From Candidatus Kaiserbacteria bacterium (GTDB lineage: Bacteria > Patescibacteriota > Minisyncoccia > Phycocordibacterales > UBA2100): 44,639 nt of DNA. Location: contig JAHFMV010000009.1 of the NCBI GenBank assembly GCA_023267655.1, positions 1-44,639 on the forward strand. The letters are read 5' to 3'. Both the position numbers and the translations under genes were made by a program. Of this stretch, positions 1 to 8,257 are shown one piece after another. Numbering within the stretch: the stretch's first letter is position 1; the number at the start of each line of letters is the position of its first letter. A model generated the notes under the pieces. That model was not told the origin of the DNA, did not search any database, and saw nothing but the letters and a program-made list of their open reading frames with translations.

Positions 1-2
1 CC

Positions 3-170
3 GACTGGCTCATCGAGTACACCTTCGTTCGTCCGCATCAATCACTTGGCTACCTCACGCCATGGGCGTATTATCAATCTGCTGCCAGAGTGTCACCGAT
101 GTGGTCGTCTCGTACACAGAGTTCGACACTGCTATATGCACGTGGTACAGTGCGGCCGCGTATGCATGCA
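3..170 (+). pseudogene. C-terminal fragment of an rve-type integrase/transposase
   Basis: Frame 3 from the window edge encodes DWLIEYTFVRPHQSLGYLTP, which matches the end of the DDE integrase core (rve_3 type, as in IS3/IS481-like transposases), where 'RPHQSLGYLTP' is a hallmark. The 5' part lies outside the window, so it may be a full transposase upstream. There is no stop codon before the cytidylyltransferase that follows: the frame stays open from base 3 to base 890. The integrase tail therefore either reads into the next gene or has lost its own stop by insertion or deletion. Confidence 0.7.
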
Positions 171-890
171 ATGAAAATACTCGCGGTTATTCCAGCACGC
201 GGTGGCTCAAAAGGCATCCCACACAAAAATATTCGCCGATTTGCCGGTAAACCACTTCTTGCGCACACTATTGAGGTAGCGCGTACATCTCCATCAATTG
301 ATCGTAGTATCGTGTCGACCGACGACAAGAAAATCGCGAATGTGGCACGCGCCGCGGGCGCAGACGTGCCATTTTTGCGCCCAACTGCCCTTGCGCGAGA
401 TACAAGCACTATCGTCGACACCCTCATCCACCTTCTTTGTTGGCTCAAGGCGAAAGAGGATTACGTACCGACGCACGTCCTTCTTTTGCAGCCGACGAAT
501 CCCCTTCGCTCCGAACATGATATTGAGAAAGCAATTCGCTTGCTTCGCAAAAGTCGTGCACAGAGTCTCGTGAGTATCTGCCGCACTGAAAATATACTTC
601 TCTCCAAAGACAAACGTCAGATGCTGAAGATTATGAATCCGGATCAACTTTCCAGTTCAAACCGTCAAGAACTTCCACGATACTACCGCCTCGATGGTTC
701 AATGATATATCTCGTAGAAACAAAGGCACTGTTGCGCACGAAATCGCTTCTTGCCGGAAAACTCGTTGGGTACGAGATCGAAAGATGGCGCGCAATCGAT
801 ATTGATGAGCCGGAAGACTTCGTCCTGGGTGAACTTGTCTTTACACACAAAAAAGATATTGTGAACCGTATACGAAAATTCAAAGTATGA
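171..890 (+). CDS. neuA: CMP-nonulosonic acid cytidylyltransferase (NeuA/LegF family)
   Basis: This enzyme couples CTP to a nonulosonic (sialic, legionaminic or similar) acid, making the CMP-sugar used by a transferase. The N-terminus has the family signature IPARGGSKGIPHKN at about residues 6-19 (nucleotide-binding loop) and ends near 239 residues, normal for the family. I chose ATG 171 (MKILAVIPARGG); ATG 162 in the same frame is possible, and the track start at 90 is integrase sequence. It overlaps the next gene by 4 bp. No Shine-Dalgarno is seen. Whether the substrate is sialic, legionaminic or another acid cannot be told from sequence. Confidence 0.88.
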   Translation: MKILAVIPARGGSKGIPHKNIRRFAGKPLLAHTIEVARTSPSIDRSIVSTDDKKIANVARAAGADVPFLRPTALARDTSTIVDTLIHLLCWLKAKEDYVPTHVLLLQPTNPLRSEHDIEKAIRLLRKSRAQSLVSICRTENILLSKDKRQMLKIMNPDQLSSSNRQELPRYYRLDGSMIYLVETKALLRTKSLLAGKLVGYEIERWRAIDIDEPEDFVLGELVFTHKKDIVNRIRKFKV

Positions 891-2206
891 ACAAGGCACG
901 ATTAAACGCTCTCCTTAAAAAACGCCACGATTTAATCCCGGGCGCGGCGCACACCTATTCAAAGGGCGATGATCAATTCCCTGCCATTGCCCCGGCCGCA
1001 ATTGTGCGAGGGAAAGGCGCATATGTCTGGGGCAGCGATGGAAAAAAATATCTTGACTGGTGCATGGGCCTACGATCAGTTAGCTTAGGTCATGTCCACC
1101 CAGCAATAAATACGGCGATAACGAGGCAGATGAAGGAGGGCACCAATTTCGGTCGTCCGCATCCAATTGAATACGAATTCGCTGATCGATTAATACGACT
1201 ATTGCCCTGGGTTGAAATGGTGAAATTCGCGAAAAGTGGCTCCGCAGTGACGACTGCCGCCGTTAAACTTGCCCGCGCATACACAGGTCGCTCAATCGTC
1301 GCATCATGTATAAATCACCCCTTTTTCAGTTACGATGATTGGTTTATCGGGACTACTCCGGCGGACTCTGGGATTCCATCGGAATCTAAAACGCTAACCA
1401 AGACTTTCAAATACAATGATCTTGAAAGTCTGCAGAAACTATTCGTGCATCATCCAAAAGACATCGCCTGTGTGATCATGGAAGTGATCACGACGGAGAA
1501 ACCTGATCCGAAATTTCTGAGGGGTGCCCAAGCACTTTGCAAAAAATATGGCGCACTCCTCATTCTCGATGAGATGATAACGGGATTCAGATGGAATCTT
1601 CGCGGCGCAGCTTCCGTGTATGGCCTCAAGCCCGATCTGGTAACGTACGGTAAAGGTATCGCGAACGGATACTCGGTTGCCGTTCTTGGCGGCCGCAAGG
1701 ATGTACTCGAGTTGGGCGGTATTCGAAGCCGAAAGCCGCGCGTATTTCTTCTTTCCGCGACTCATGGTGCGGAAACCATTTCACTTGCCGCTGCTCTTGC
1801 AACGATTGATATTGTTGAAAAACAGAAGATTCCAGCACAACTCTGGAAGTATGGAGCCCACTTGCAAAAAGGATTGGAACAAGCGATCTCACGCCATGGT
1901 CTCGAGAAACACGTGCGCGTTATTGGATTTGCACCAAATCTCTCTCTCAGCATTACCGATGCGTTAGGTACACCCTACCCCGTTTTGCGAACAATCTTCC
2001 TGCAAGAAGTAATCAAGCGCGGCATCCTCTTCCAAGGATATTTTGCGATATCGGCAGCACACAAAAAGCCGGAAATAGAAAAGACGGTACGTGTATTCGA
2101 TGATGCACTCGCATCATTTCGCACGGTGATCGACGACGGTGAGAAGAAATACCGTTCACACCTTATTGGTGAACCATGCAAGCCGGTATTTCGTAAATTC
2201 AACTAA
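887..2206 (+). CDS. Class III aminotransferase, glutamate-1-semialdehyde aminomutase-like
   Basis: A 439-residue fold-type I PLP enzyme. The PLP-binding segment LILDEMITGFR is at about 225-235 and the Schiff-base lysine lies in TYGKGIANG (Lys about 256). It resembles HemL, but no tetrapyrrole gene is nearby. Its place between a CMP-sugar synthetase and an SDR, with 4-bp and 2-bp junctions, points to amino transfer on a sugar or a sugar side chain in the nonulosonate pathway. Assignment as a class III aminotransferase is firm; substrate is inference. Confidence 0.85.
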   Translation: MNKARLNALLKKRHDLIPGAAHTYSKGDDQFPAIAPAAIVRGKGAYVWGSDGKKYLDWCMGLRSVSLGHVHPAINTAITRQMKEGTNFGRPHPIEYEFADRLIRLLPWVEMVKFAKSGSAVTTAAVKLARAYTGRSIVASCINHPFFSYDDWFIGTTPADSGIPSESKTLTKTFKYNDLESLQKLFVHHPKDIACVIMEVITTEKPDPKFLRGAQALCKKYGALLILDEMITGFRWNLRGAASVYGLKPDLVTYGKGIANGYSVAVLGGRKDVLELGGIRSRKPRVFLLSATHGAETISLAAALATIDIVEKQKIPAQLWKYGAHLQKGLEQAISRHGLEKHVRVIGFAPNLSLSITDALGTPYPVLRTIFLQEVIKRGILFQGYFAISAAHKKPEIEKTVRVFDDALASFRTVIDDGEKKYRSHLIGEPCKPVFRKFN

Positions 2207-2208
2207 AT

Positions 2209-2961
2209 ATGCAACTACCTAAGAAAACAGTGGTGATCCTCGGCGGGGCCGGATTACTCGGGAGTGAATTTGCGCGAGCGTGTGCATCTGAAGGCGCACA
2301 TGTGATCATCGCTGACGTGAATTACGCAACGGGTACCGCGCTTGCGCGAAAAATCGGTGCGACATTTATGCATGCAAATATCGCAGAGGCGACTTCGCTG
2401 AAAAAATTGGTCAGCGAGATTAAGAAAAAATATTCAACCATTGACGGGCTCGTGCACGCTGCCTACCCGAAGACAAAAAAGTATGGGGCTCCCATAGAGA
2501 CAGCCGATGCAGATGATCTATTGAAAAATCTTGATTTGCAGCTGGGTGGTCCCCTTCTCTCTACGCGGGCATTCATGCCAATCTTAAACAAGAAAGCATC
2601 GGTGATTTTTTTGTCATCGATTTATGGCGTCGCCGCTCCTCGTCTCGAAATCTACAAAAGCACGAAAATGAAGGGCGTTCCTGCGGAGTATTCGGCAATT
2701 AAGGGCGGCACCATCGCATTAACGCGCTTTTTTGCCGCGCTCCTTGGAAAACGCGGCATCCGGGTTAATGTAATCTCCCCGGGTGGCATTTTCGACAATC
2801 AGCCAAAATCATTTGTGCGAGCCTACTCCCAAAAAGCATTCATTCCACCAGGCATGCTTTCGCCAAAAGATATTGCTGGCGCAGTCGTTTTTCTCCTCTC
2901 GGATGTGTCGCAAAAAATGACGGGACAAAACATGATTATTGATGGAGGTTGGACGCTATGA
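2209..2961 (+). CDS. Short-chain dehydrogenase/reductase
   Basis: A 250-residue Rossmann enzyme. The N-terminal cofactor loop is ILGGAGLLGSEFARA (about 10-24), the catalytic pair is in YSAIKGG (YxxxK), and the C-terminus has the usual MTGQNMIIDGGW SDR ending. Campylobacter legionaminic acid loci carry a comparable SDR (PtmA), so a role in making the amino-sugar precursor is plausible. It follows the aminotransferase by 2 bp and overlaps neuB by 4 bp (ATGA). No Shine-Dalgarno lies before its start. Confidence 0.87.
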   Translation: MQLPKKTVVILGGAGLLGSEFARACASEGAHVIIADVNYATGTALARKIGATFMHANIAEATSLKKLVSEIKKKYSTIDGLVHAAYPKTKKYGAPIETADADDLLKNLDLQLGGPLLSTRAFMPILNKKASVIFLSSIYGVAAPRLEIYKSTKMKGVPAEYSAIKGGTIALTRFFAALLGKRGIRVNVISPGGIFDNQPKSFVRAYSQKAFIPPGMLSPKDIAGAVVFLLSDVSQKMTGQNMIIDGGWTL

Positions 2962-4013
2962 AAAAAATCAAAATTGGAAACAGAAGAATTGGAACTGGTG
3001 AGCCTGTTTTCGTCATCGGTGAAGCGGGGGTCAACCACAATGGTCGGCTTGATCTTGCGCTCAAGCTCGTAGACGCAGCGGCGGGTGCGGGTGCGGACGC
3101 TATTAAATTTCAGACATTCAAGGCAGAAGAAATGGTTGTGGCCTCGGCAGACATGGCCGAATATCAGCAGAAAAATCTCGGCGTGAAAGAAAGCCAGCTC
3201 TCGATGCTACGCAAACTTGAATTTAAAGAGGAACACTATCCGACAGTGATTAAACGATGCAAGGAGCGCGGTATTACGTTCATCTCGACACCACACGGCG
3301 GGATTCCAAGTATTGATCTTCTCAAAAAGATGAAGCACCCCGCATACAAGATTGCCTCGGGCGATCTCACCAATCGTCCCTATATTGAGCATGCAGCAAA
3401 AACAGGAAAGCCGATTCTACTTTCAACGGGTATGGGAACAATGCGCGAAATTCAAGATGCGGTGCATTGGATAAAAAACAGCGGGAACGAAAACATTCTT
3501 GTCTTTCACTGTACGACCAATTATCCGACTCCGCCCGAAGAAACGAACCTTCGTGCAATGATCACCATGATGAAAAAGTTGAACGTCCTCATCGGATACT
3601 CCGACCATACCGAGGGAATACAGGCGGCAGTCATGGCCGCAACACTTGGCGCATGTATGATCGAGAAACACTTTACACTCGACCGTTCGATGGAAGGACC
3701 AGATCATGCGGCATCGCTTGAGCCAAGTGAACTAACTGAACTGGTTCGTGAAGTAAAAAATGTTGAACGCTATATGGGTTTACCGGAAAAAAAGCCGACA
3801 AAGAGTGAGTTGAAGATGCGGCCGCTTATCCGCAAAAGTATCGTAGCTGCGCGAGCGATTGGACGAGGGGAAAAAATTACGCTCGATATGCTTCGATTCA
3901 AGCGTCCCGCGACCGGTATCTCCCCTGCGCAATACCGATCGGTGGTCGGAAAACGAGCAGGAAAAGATCTTCCGAAAGACCACCTTCTGCGCACGACCGA
4001 TTATGGCGCATAA
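2958..4013 (+). CDS. neuB: N-acylneuraminate/legionaminate synthase (NeuB family)
   Basis: It condenses phosphoenolpyruvate with an N-acyl hexosamine to give a nine-carbon nonulosonic acid. The TIM barrel begins with FVIGEAGVNHNGRLDLA, and includes KFQTFKAEE, STPHG, KIASGDL and GYSDHTEG motifs typical of NeuB. The last 60 or so residues form the SAF (antifreeze-like) domain. The length of 351 residues is normal. I chose ATG 2958, which gives an ATGA overlap with the SDR gene; the track start at 2949 lies inside that gene. It overlaps neuC by 11 bp. Confidence 0.93.
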   Translation: MKKIKIGNRRIGTGEPVFVIGEAGVNHNGRLDLALKLVDAAAGAGADAIKFQTFKAEEMVVASADMAEYQQKNLGVKESQLSMLRKLEFKEEHYPTVIKRCKERGITFISTPHGGIPSIDLLKKMKHPAYKIASGDLTNRPYIEHAAKTGKPILLSTGMGTMREIQDAVHWIKNSGNENILVFHCTTNYPTPPEETNLRAMITMMKKLNVLIGYSDHTEGIQAAVMAATLGACMIEKHFTLDRSMEGPDHAASLEPSELTELVREVKNVERYMGLPEKKPTKSELKMRPLIRKSIVAARAIGRGEKITLDMLRFKRPATGISPAQYRSVVGKRAGKDLPKDHLLRTTDYGA

Positions 4014-5145
4014 GAAGAAGATCTTGGTGATTACTGGAAGCCGTGCAGAATACGGCCTACTTCGACCTGTTATAGCCGAGATTAAACTAAGCCGCACTTT
4101 AGAGTTGCGGCTTCTTGTTACTGGCATGCACACACTCAAGAAATATGGGGATACACTCAAAGAGGTCCGCCGCGAGACACGCGTGCACGTCGTGGTTCCG
4201 ATTCGCAATAACAACACGATGCTGGAAGCGCTCGCCACAGAAATTCAGGGTATTGAACGGTACTGTAAAAAATACAAACCCGATATTATTCTCGTTCTTG
4301 GGGATCGAGACGAGGCACTCGCTGGTGCACTCGTTGGCGGACACAATAAAATAGCGGTCGCGCACATTCACGGCGGTGACACACTCGGATTTCTTGTTGA
4401 CGAAGCGATCCGACACTCAATTACCAAATTTGCACACATTCACTTCCCCGCTACAAAAAAGAGCGCCGGGCGCATCGCACATATGGGCGAAGAAAAACGT
4501 CGTATTCATATGGTTGGCTCGACCGCGTTTGATGCGCGGGAATTGAGGGATATGAAGAGTCGCGCCGAGCTTGCGACGAAATTCAAACTTAATCCGCATT
4601 CATCATGGCTTCTTGTCGTCCAACATCCGACGCCGCTCGACACGACACCTATTGAAAAGCAGCTCAGTCCGACATTGCGCGCCCTTCGCGACAATTCTTC
4701 GCAAAAGATTTTCATATATCCAAATTCCGATACGGGCTCCGATCAATTCGTCTTTGCAATCGAAAAGTTGCGCGGCTTGAAAGATTTCACCGTATTGAAA
4801 AATCTTCCACGCACTTATTATCTGAGCTTCCTAAAAGAGTGCGGGGCTGTTGTTGGAAATTCAAGCTCCGGCATTATTGAGGCCGGACACTTCGGGAAAC
4901 CAGTTATCGATATCGGCGGACGCCAAAGAGGTCGCGAATGCGGAAACAACGTCATACATGTACCGTATCATGCCGTTAAAATCACGCGAGCACTTTCGAC
5001 AGCGCTTTCAGCGTCGTTTAAACGAAAAATCGCAGGCACACATAATCCGTATGGAAGTGGTAACGCGGCAAAAAAGATCGTGAACGCGCTCGAAAAACTG
5101 CAGATTAATGATCAGCTCTTTTACAAACGCTTTTCCTCAATATGA
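4003..5145 (+). CDS. neuC: UDP-N-acetylglucosamine 2-epimerase, hydrolysing (NeuC/LegG type)
   Basis: NeuC-type enzymes hydrolyse and epimerise a UDP-N-acetyl sugar to the free sugar used by NeuB. The protein starts MAHKKKILVITGSRAEYGLL, the standard GTGSRAEYG-like NeuC N-terminus, and later has LVLGDRDEALA, HIHGGD and GNSSSGIIEAG, all typical of the epimerase-2 fold. About 380 residues, normal. The start at 4003 overlaps the end of neuB; the longer track ORF from 3859 is overlapping neuB sequence. It overlaps the formyltransferase by 4 bp. Confidence 0.92.
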   Translation: MAHKKKILVITGSRAEYGLLRPVIAEIKLSRTLELRLLVTGMHTLKKYGDTLKEVRRETRVHVVVPIRNNNTMLEALATEIQGIERYCKKYKPDIILVLGDRDEALAGALVGGHNKIAVAHIHGGDTLGFLVDEAIRHSITKFAHIHFPATKKSAGRIAHMGEEKRRIHMVGSTAFDARELRDMKSRAELATKFKLNPHSSWLLVVQHPTPLDTTPIEKQLSPTLRALRDNSSQKIFIYPNSDTGSDQFVFAIEKLRGLKDFTVLKNLPRTYYLSFLKECGAVVGNSSSGIIEAGHFGKPVIDIGGRQRGRECGNNVIHVPYHAVKITRALSTALSASFKRKIAGTHNPYGSGNAAKKIVNALEKLQINDQLFYKRFSSI

Positions 5146-6083
5146 TGAACGGGAATGTCTTTATTTCAATGAATCGATTTGGATATGCGCTTTTAGAAGA
5201 GCTTCTATTGCGACGCGTACCCATCTCGCAGATCTACACTGTTGATCCAAAAAATGCCACGAACATATCAGACTATGAGGATTTTCACCCTCTGGCAAAG
5301 AAAAATAATATACCCATTCAATCAGTCAAGCACATAGCGGATGTTAAAAAAGATGTACGACGCCTCAAGCCGCCCTATATATTTGTCTTCGGGTGGTCAC
5401 AACTATTGGATGTGGAATTTCTTAATCTAGCCCAAATTGGCGTTATCGGCTCACATCCCGCACTTCTTCCTAAAAACCGAGGGCGCGCGGCAATTCCCTG
5501 GCATTTTATTCGAGGAGAAAAAGAAGGCGGTATAACCTTTTTTTACATGGACGAAGGATGCGATTCCGGCGATATTATCGCACAGGAGCGATTTCGAATC
5601 GGTCCGAACGATACGGCAACAGATTATTACAGAGCAATTACACAACGAGGCATCAGAGTTATCAGTCGACTCGCGGGACAACTAGTGCGAGGCAAACGCC
5701 TGCCGGCTCGGAAGCAAAACCATACACGTGCGACATATCTTTCGAAACGAACGTTTGCCGATGGACTGATTGATTGGAATCAATCAGCGGTGCAAATCGA
5801 CCGATTGGTTCGTGCCCTGACCGATCCATACCCAGGTGCGTGGACCACGTATAAAGACGCGACAGTATATGTCGATCGTACGCATGTTGTTAAAAAAGAG
5901 ACATATTCGGGAACTATTGGTCAAGTAGTTGGGCAAACCAAAGATGGTATGGTGGTACAGACCGGAAAAGGACTTCTGGCGATCACTAGTATGCGCGGTG
6001 CGGAAGGGTCCCCTTCCAGCCACATTCCTGTCGGACACAAATTAGGTTTTTCAATCGTAGACTTATGGCTAAAAAAATCTTAA
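5142..6083 (+). CDS. Formyltransferase-family protein, probably a sugar N-formyltransferase
   Basis: A 313-residue protein with a methionyl-tRNA-formyltransferase-like N-terminal domain and a C-terminal OB-like domain (FADGLIDWNQSA, GQVVGQTKDGM). The folate-site segment is GSHPALLPKNRGRAAIPWH, and the loop MDEGCDSGDII supplies the catalytic aspartate. In Fmt and ArnA the first position is Asn (NxH); here that position is Gly (GSH). The locus suggests that it formylates an amino sugar rather than initiator tRNA. A divergent tRNA enzyme is less likely. A starting methionine pair lies at 5142; the end overlaps the next gene by 19 bp. Confidence 0.8.
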   Translation: MMNGNVFISMNRFGYALLEELLLRRVPISQIYTVDPKNATNISDYEDFHPLAKKNNIPIQSVKHIADVKKDVRRLKPPYIFVFGWSQLLDVEFLNLAQIGVIGSHPALLPKNRGRAAIPWHFIRGEKEGGITFFYMDEGCDSGDIIAQERFRIGPNDTATDYYRAITQRGIRVISRLAGQLVRGKRLPARKQNHTRATYLSKRTFADGLIDWNQSAVQIDRLVRALTDPYPGAWTTYKDATVYVDRTHVVKKETYSGTIGQVVGQTKDGMVVQTGKGLLAITSMRGAEGSPSSHIPVGHKLGFSIVDLWLKKS

Positions 6084-6733
6084 TTATTTCAGCCCACCCC
6101 GACGATGAGACGATCGGTATGGGAGGGGCAATGCTCAAGCATCGCGCCGCCGGCGATGCTCTCTACTGGCTGATACTCACCGACGCAGTGCGGCCGAAAT
6201 GGTCGCAAAAATATATCGACCAAAAGGAACTCGAAATAAAAGCCATTGCAAAATTCTTCGGCATTACAAAAACATTCCGATCCCATTTCCCAACAATGCA
6301 TCTGAACGCTCTCTCGAGTGATGTCATAACTGACGCGATTTCAAAAATTATTACTGGGGTACGCCCTGATGTTGTGTATTGTCCTCCTCCCAATGATATC
6401 AACAGTGACCACCGCGCTGCATTTCAGGCTGCGCTTGTGGCCACTCGCCCGCTTCTTCAAAGCTCTGTGCGAGAATTTATTGCGTATGAAATACCGGTCA
6501 CTACACGTTTCGTTGATGCTGCGTCGGGAAATTTCTTCGTACCAAATCTCTATATGGATATCAGTCGGTTCCTGAAGAAAAAGATCCAAGCGTTCAAGCT
6601 CTATAAAACCGAAGCGCGATCATTCCCACATCCACGCTCACCGAAGGGACTTGAAATTCTCGCTCGGGAACGAGGCCTCGCTATCGCACATGACGCTGCC
6701 GAAGCTTTTATTAGTGTACGGTCAAGTCGTTAG
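6065..6733 (+). CDS. PIG-L/LmbE-family N-deacetylase
   Basis: A 222-residue zinc enzyme of the GlcNAc-PI de-N-acetylase family. The zinc/catalytic motif AHPDDETIGMGG is near the N-terminus (about 10-21) and the second zinc ligand is in INSDHRAAFQAA. These enzymes remove N-acetyl groups from sugars. Next to a formyltransferase and an acyltransferase it could free an amine for re-acylation, which is inference from position. Its start overlaps the formyltransferase by 19 bp and it sits 5 bp before the acyltransferase gene. Confidence 0.87.
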   Translation: MAKKILIISAHPDDETIGMGGAMLKHRAAGDALYWLILTDAVRPKWSQKYIDQKELEIKAIAKFFGITKTFRSHFPTMHLNALSSDVITDAISKIITGVRPDVVYCPPPNDINSDHRAAFQAALVATRPLLQSSVREFIAYEIPVTTRFVDAASGNFFVPNLYMDISRFLKKKIQAFKLYKTEARSFPHPRSPKGLEILARERGLAIAHDAAEAFISVRSSR

Positions 6734-6738
6734 AATCT

Positions 6739-7149
6739 ATGATCCCCCGATTTAAAAAATGGAAGCAACCGCACGTTGTTCACGGCAAGCTAACACAATG
6801 GCAGTGGATTGTTTTTCGACCAGAGAAATTTCAATTAGGGAAAAATACTGATATTGGTGCATTCACCAGCATTTTTGCGCACCATGGAGTTGAGATTGGA
6901 GACAACGTCCAAATCGGTTCTCACTGCTCCATTTATAGTTTCAACACAATTGAAAATAAAAAGGGGAAGGTAACGATACAAAAAGACGCGCGCATCGGAA
7001 CACACTCATCCATAATGCAAGGCGTAACGATTGGTGAAGGTGCAATCATTGGTGCTCACAGTTTCGTTACTTCCGACGTTCCCCCCCATTCGCTCGCCGC
7101 TGGTGTTCCGGCACGAGTTATTGAAAAATTAAAACGGTCCGCACGATAA
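6739..7149 (+). CDS. Hexapeptide-repeat (left-handed beta-helix) acyltransferase
   Basis: A 136-residue protein with hexapeptide repeats (IGAFTSIFAHHGVEIGDNVQIG, then IGTHSSIMQGVTIGEGAIIGAHSFVTSDVPPHSLAAGVPARVI). The ending VPPHSLAAGVPARVI is common to WbbJ/LacA/LegH-type O- or N-acetyltransferases. In the legionaminic/pseudaminic pathways an acyltransferase acts on the 4-amino sugar made by the DegT enzyme, which is encoded 2 bp downstream here. Short N-terminal domain, compact version of the family. Confidence 0.87.
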   Translation: MIPRFKKWKQPHVVHGKLTQWQWIVFRPEKFQLGKNTDIGAFTSIFAHHGVEIGDNVQIGSHCSIYSFNTIENKKGKVTIQKDARIGTHSSIMQGVTIGEGAIIGAHSFVTSDVPPHSLAAGVPARVIEKLKRSAR

Positions 7150-7150
7150 T

Positions 7151-8257
7151 ATGCACTACCCGATTGCACGTCCGTATATTACGAAGGAGGAGGAGAAAAA
7201 CGTACTTACCGTTCTACGCTCAGGAACACTCAGTATTGGTCCGTGGATCGAACAGTTGGAACAAAAGTTTGCCAAGATGCTCGGTGTGAAATATGCCTGC
7301 GCCGTTTCTAGCGGTACTGCAGGTCTCCATATTGCACTTGTTGCGGCGGGCATTGGCGACGGCGACGAGGTGATTACATCCCCGTTTTCATTCGTCGCGT
7401 CATCCAATTCAATTTTATATGTTGGAGCAAAACCGGTATTCATTGACGTTGACCCGGTGACCTACAACATGGATCCTACCAAGATAGAGAAATGTATAAC
7501 GAAAAAGACCAAAGCGATCATGCCGGTTCATATTTTCGGCCAGACCTGCGATATGGCAGAAATTACGCGGATCGCAAAAAAACACAAGCTGCTCATTATC
7601 GAGGATGCATGCGAATCACTGCGGGCAATGTATCGCGCAAAAGAAGCGGGCACTTTTGGCCTCGCGGGAGTGTTTGCGTTTTATGCGAACAAACAGATGA
7701 CCACCGGCGAAGGGGGAATGATTGTCACGAATGACAAACGAATCTACGACCTTGCAAAAAGCCTGCGCAATCAAGGCCGCGCGCCAAACATGCAATGGCT
7801 TGATCACGATCGCCTCGGCTTTAACTATCGAATGGATGAGATGAGCGCGGCCCTAGGCGTGGCACAACTTACAAAACTGCCGATGAGTATTCGCGAAAGA
7901 AAGAAAATTGCCGGTTGGTATAATAAACATTTGGCTCCCTACAAGAAATGGGTCGTGACCCCGAAAGTGGCCCAGCATAATTCGCATACGTATTTCGTTT
8001 ACGTCGTGCAGATTGTAAAGAAAGGCTCACGACGCGATGAGACAATTCGCCGTCTTGCCGCGCAGGGTATCGGATCAAAACCGTACCTGCCGTCGATCCA
8101 CCTCTTCTCATTCTACAAAAAACTCCTCGGAACGAAAAAAGGTGACTTCCCCATCTCGGAAACCATCAGCGATCGTACGCTTGCGCTCCCCCTCTATGTT
8201 GGATTGACAGAGAAAGACGTACAGATCATAGTACGGACTCTCATTTCGATCCTATGA
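7151..8257 (+). CDS. DegT/DnrJ/EryC1/StrS-family sugar aminotransferase
   Basis: A 368-residue PLP enzyme that adds an amine to a keto sugar. It has SSGTAGLHIALVAAGI, the PLP segment IIEDACESL and the lysine motif FYANKQMTTGEGG, all canonical for the family. In nonulosonate pathways the partner (LegC/PseC) acts on the 4-keto product of a 4,6-dehydratase, which is encoded immediately downstream with a 4-bp overlap. The usual family motif EDAAE/EDCAH is EDACE here, still acceptable. Confidence 0.92.
   Translation: MHYPIARPYITKEEEKNVLTVLRSGTLSIGPWIEQLEQKFAKMLGVKYACAVSSGTAGLHIALVAAGIGDGDEVITSPFSFVASSNSILYVGAKPVFIDVDPVTYNMDPTKIEKCITKKTKAIMPVHIFGQTCDMAEITRIAKKHKLLIIEDACESLRAMYRAKEAGTFGLAGVFAFYANKQMTTGEGGMIVTNDKRIYDLAKSLRNQGRAPNMQWLDHDRLGFNYRMDEMSAALGVAQLTKLPMSIRERKKIAGWYNKHLAPYKKWVVTPKVAQHNSHTYFVYVVQIVKKGSRRDETIRRLAAQGIGSKPYLPSIHLFSFYKKLLGTKKGDFPISETISDRTLALPLYVGLTEKDVQIIVRTLISIL

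Noticed and set aside
74-448. 124-residue minus-strand ORF at the left edge
   Set aside because: Antisense to the integrase tail and neuA, which have clear family motifs on the plus strand.
887-2206. hemL (glutamate-1-semialdehyde aminomutase) in tetrapyrrole synthesis
   Set aside because: The fold fits, but the gene sits within a nonulosonate operon and no other haem gene is present, so the symbol was not used.
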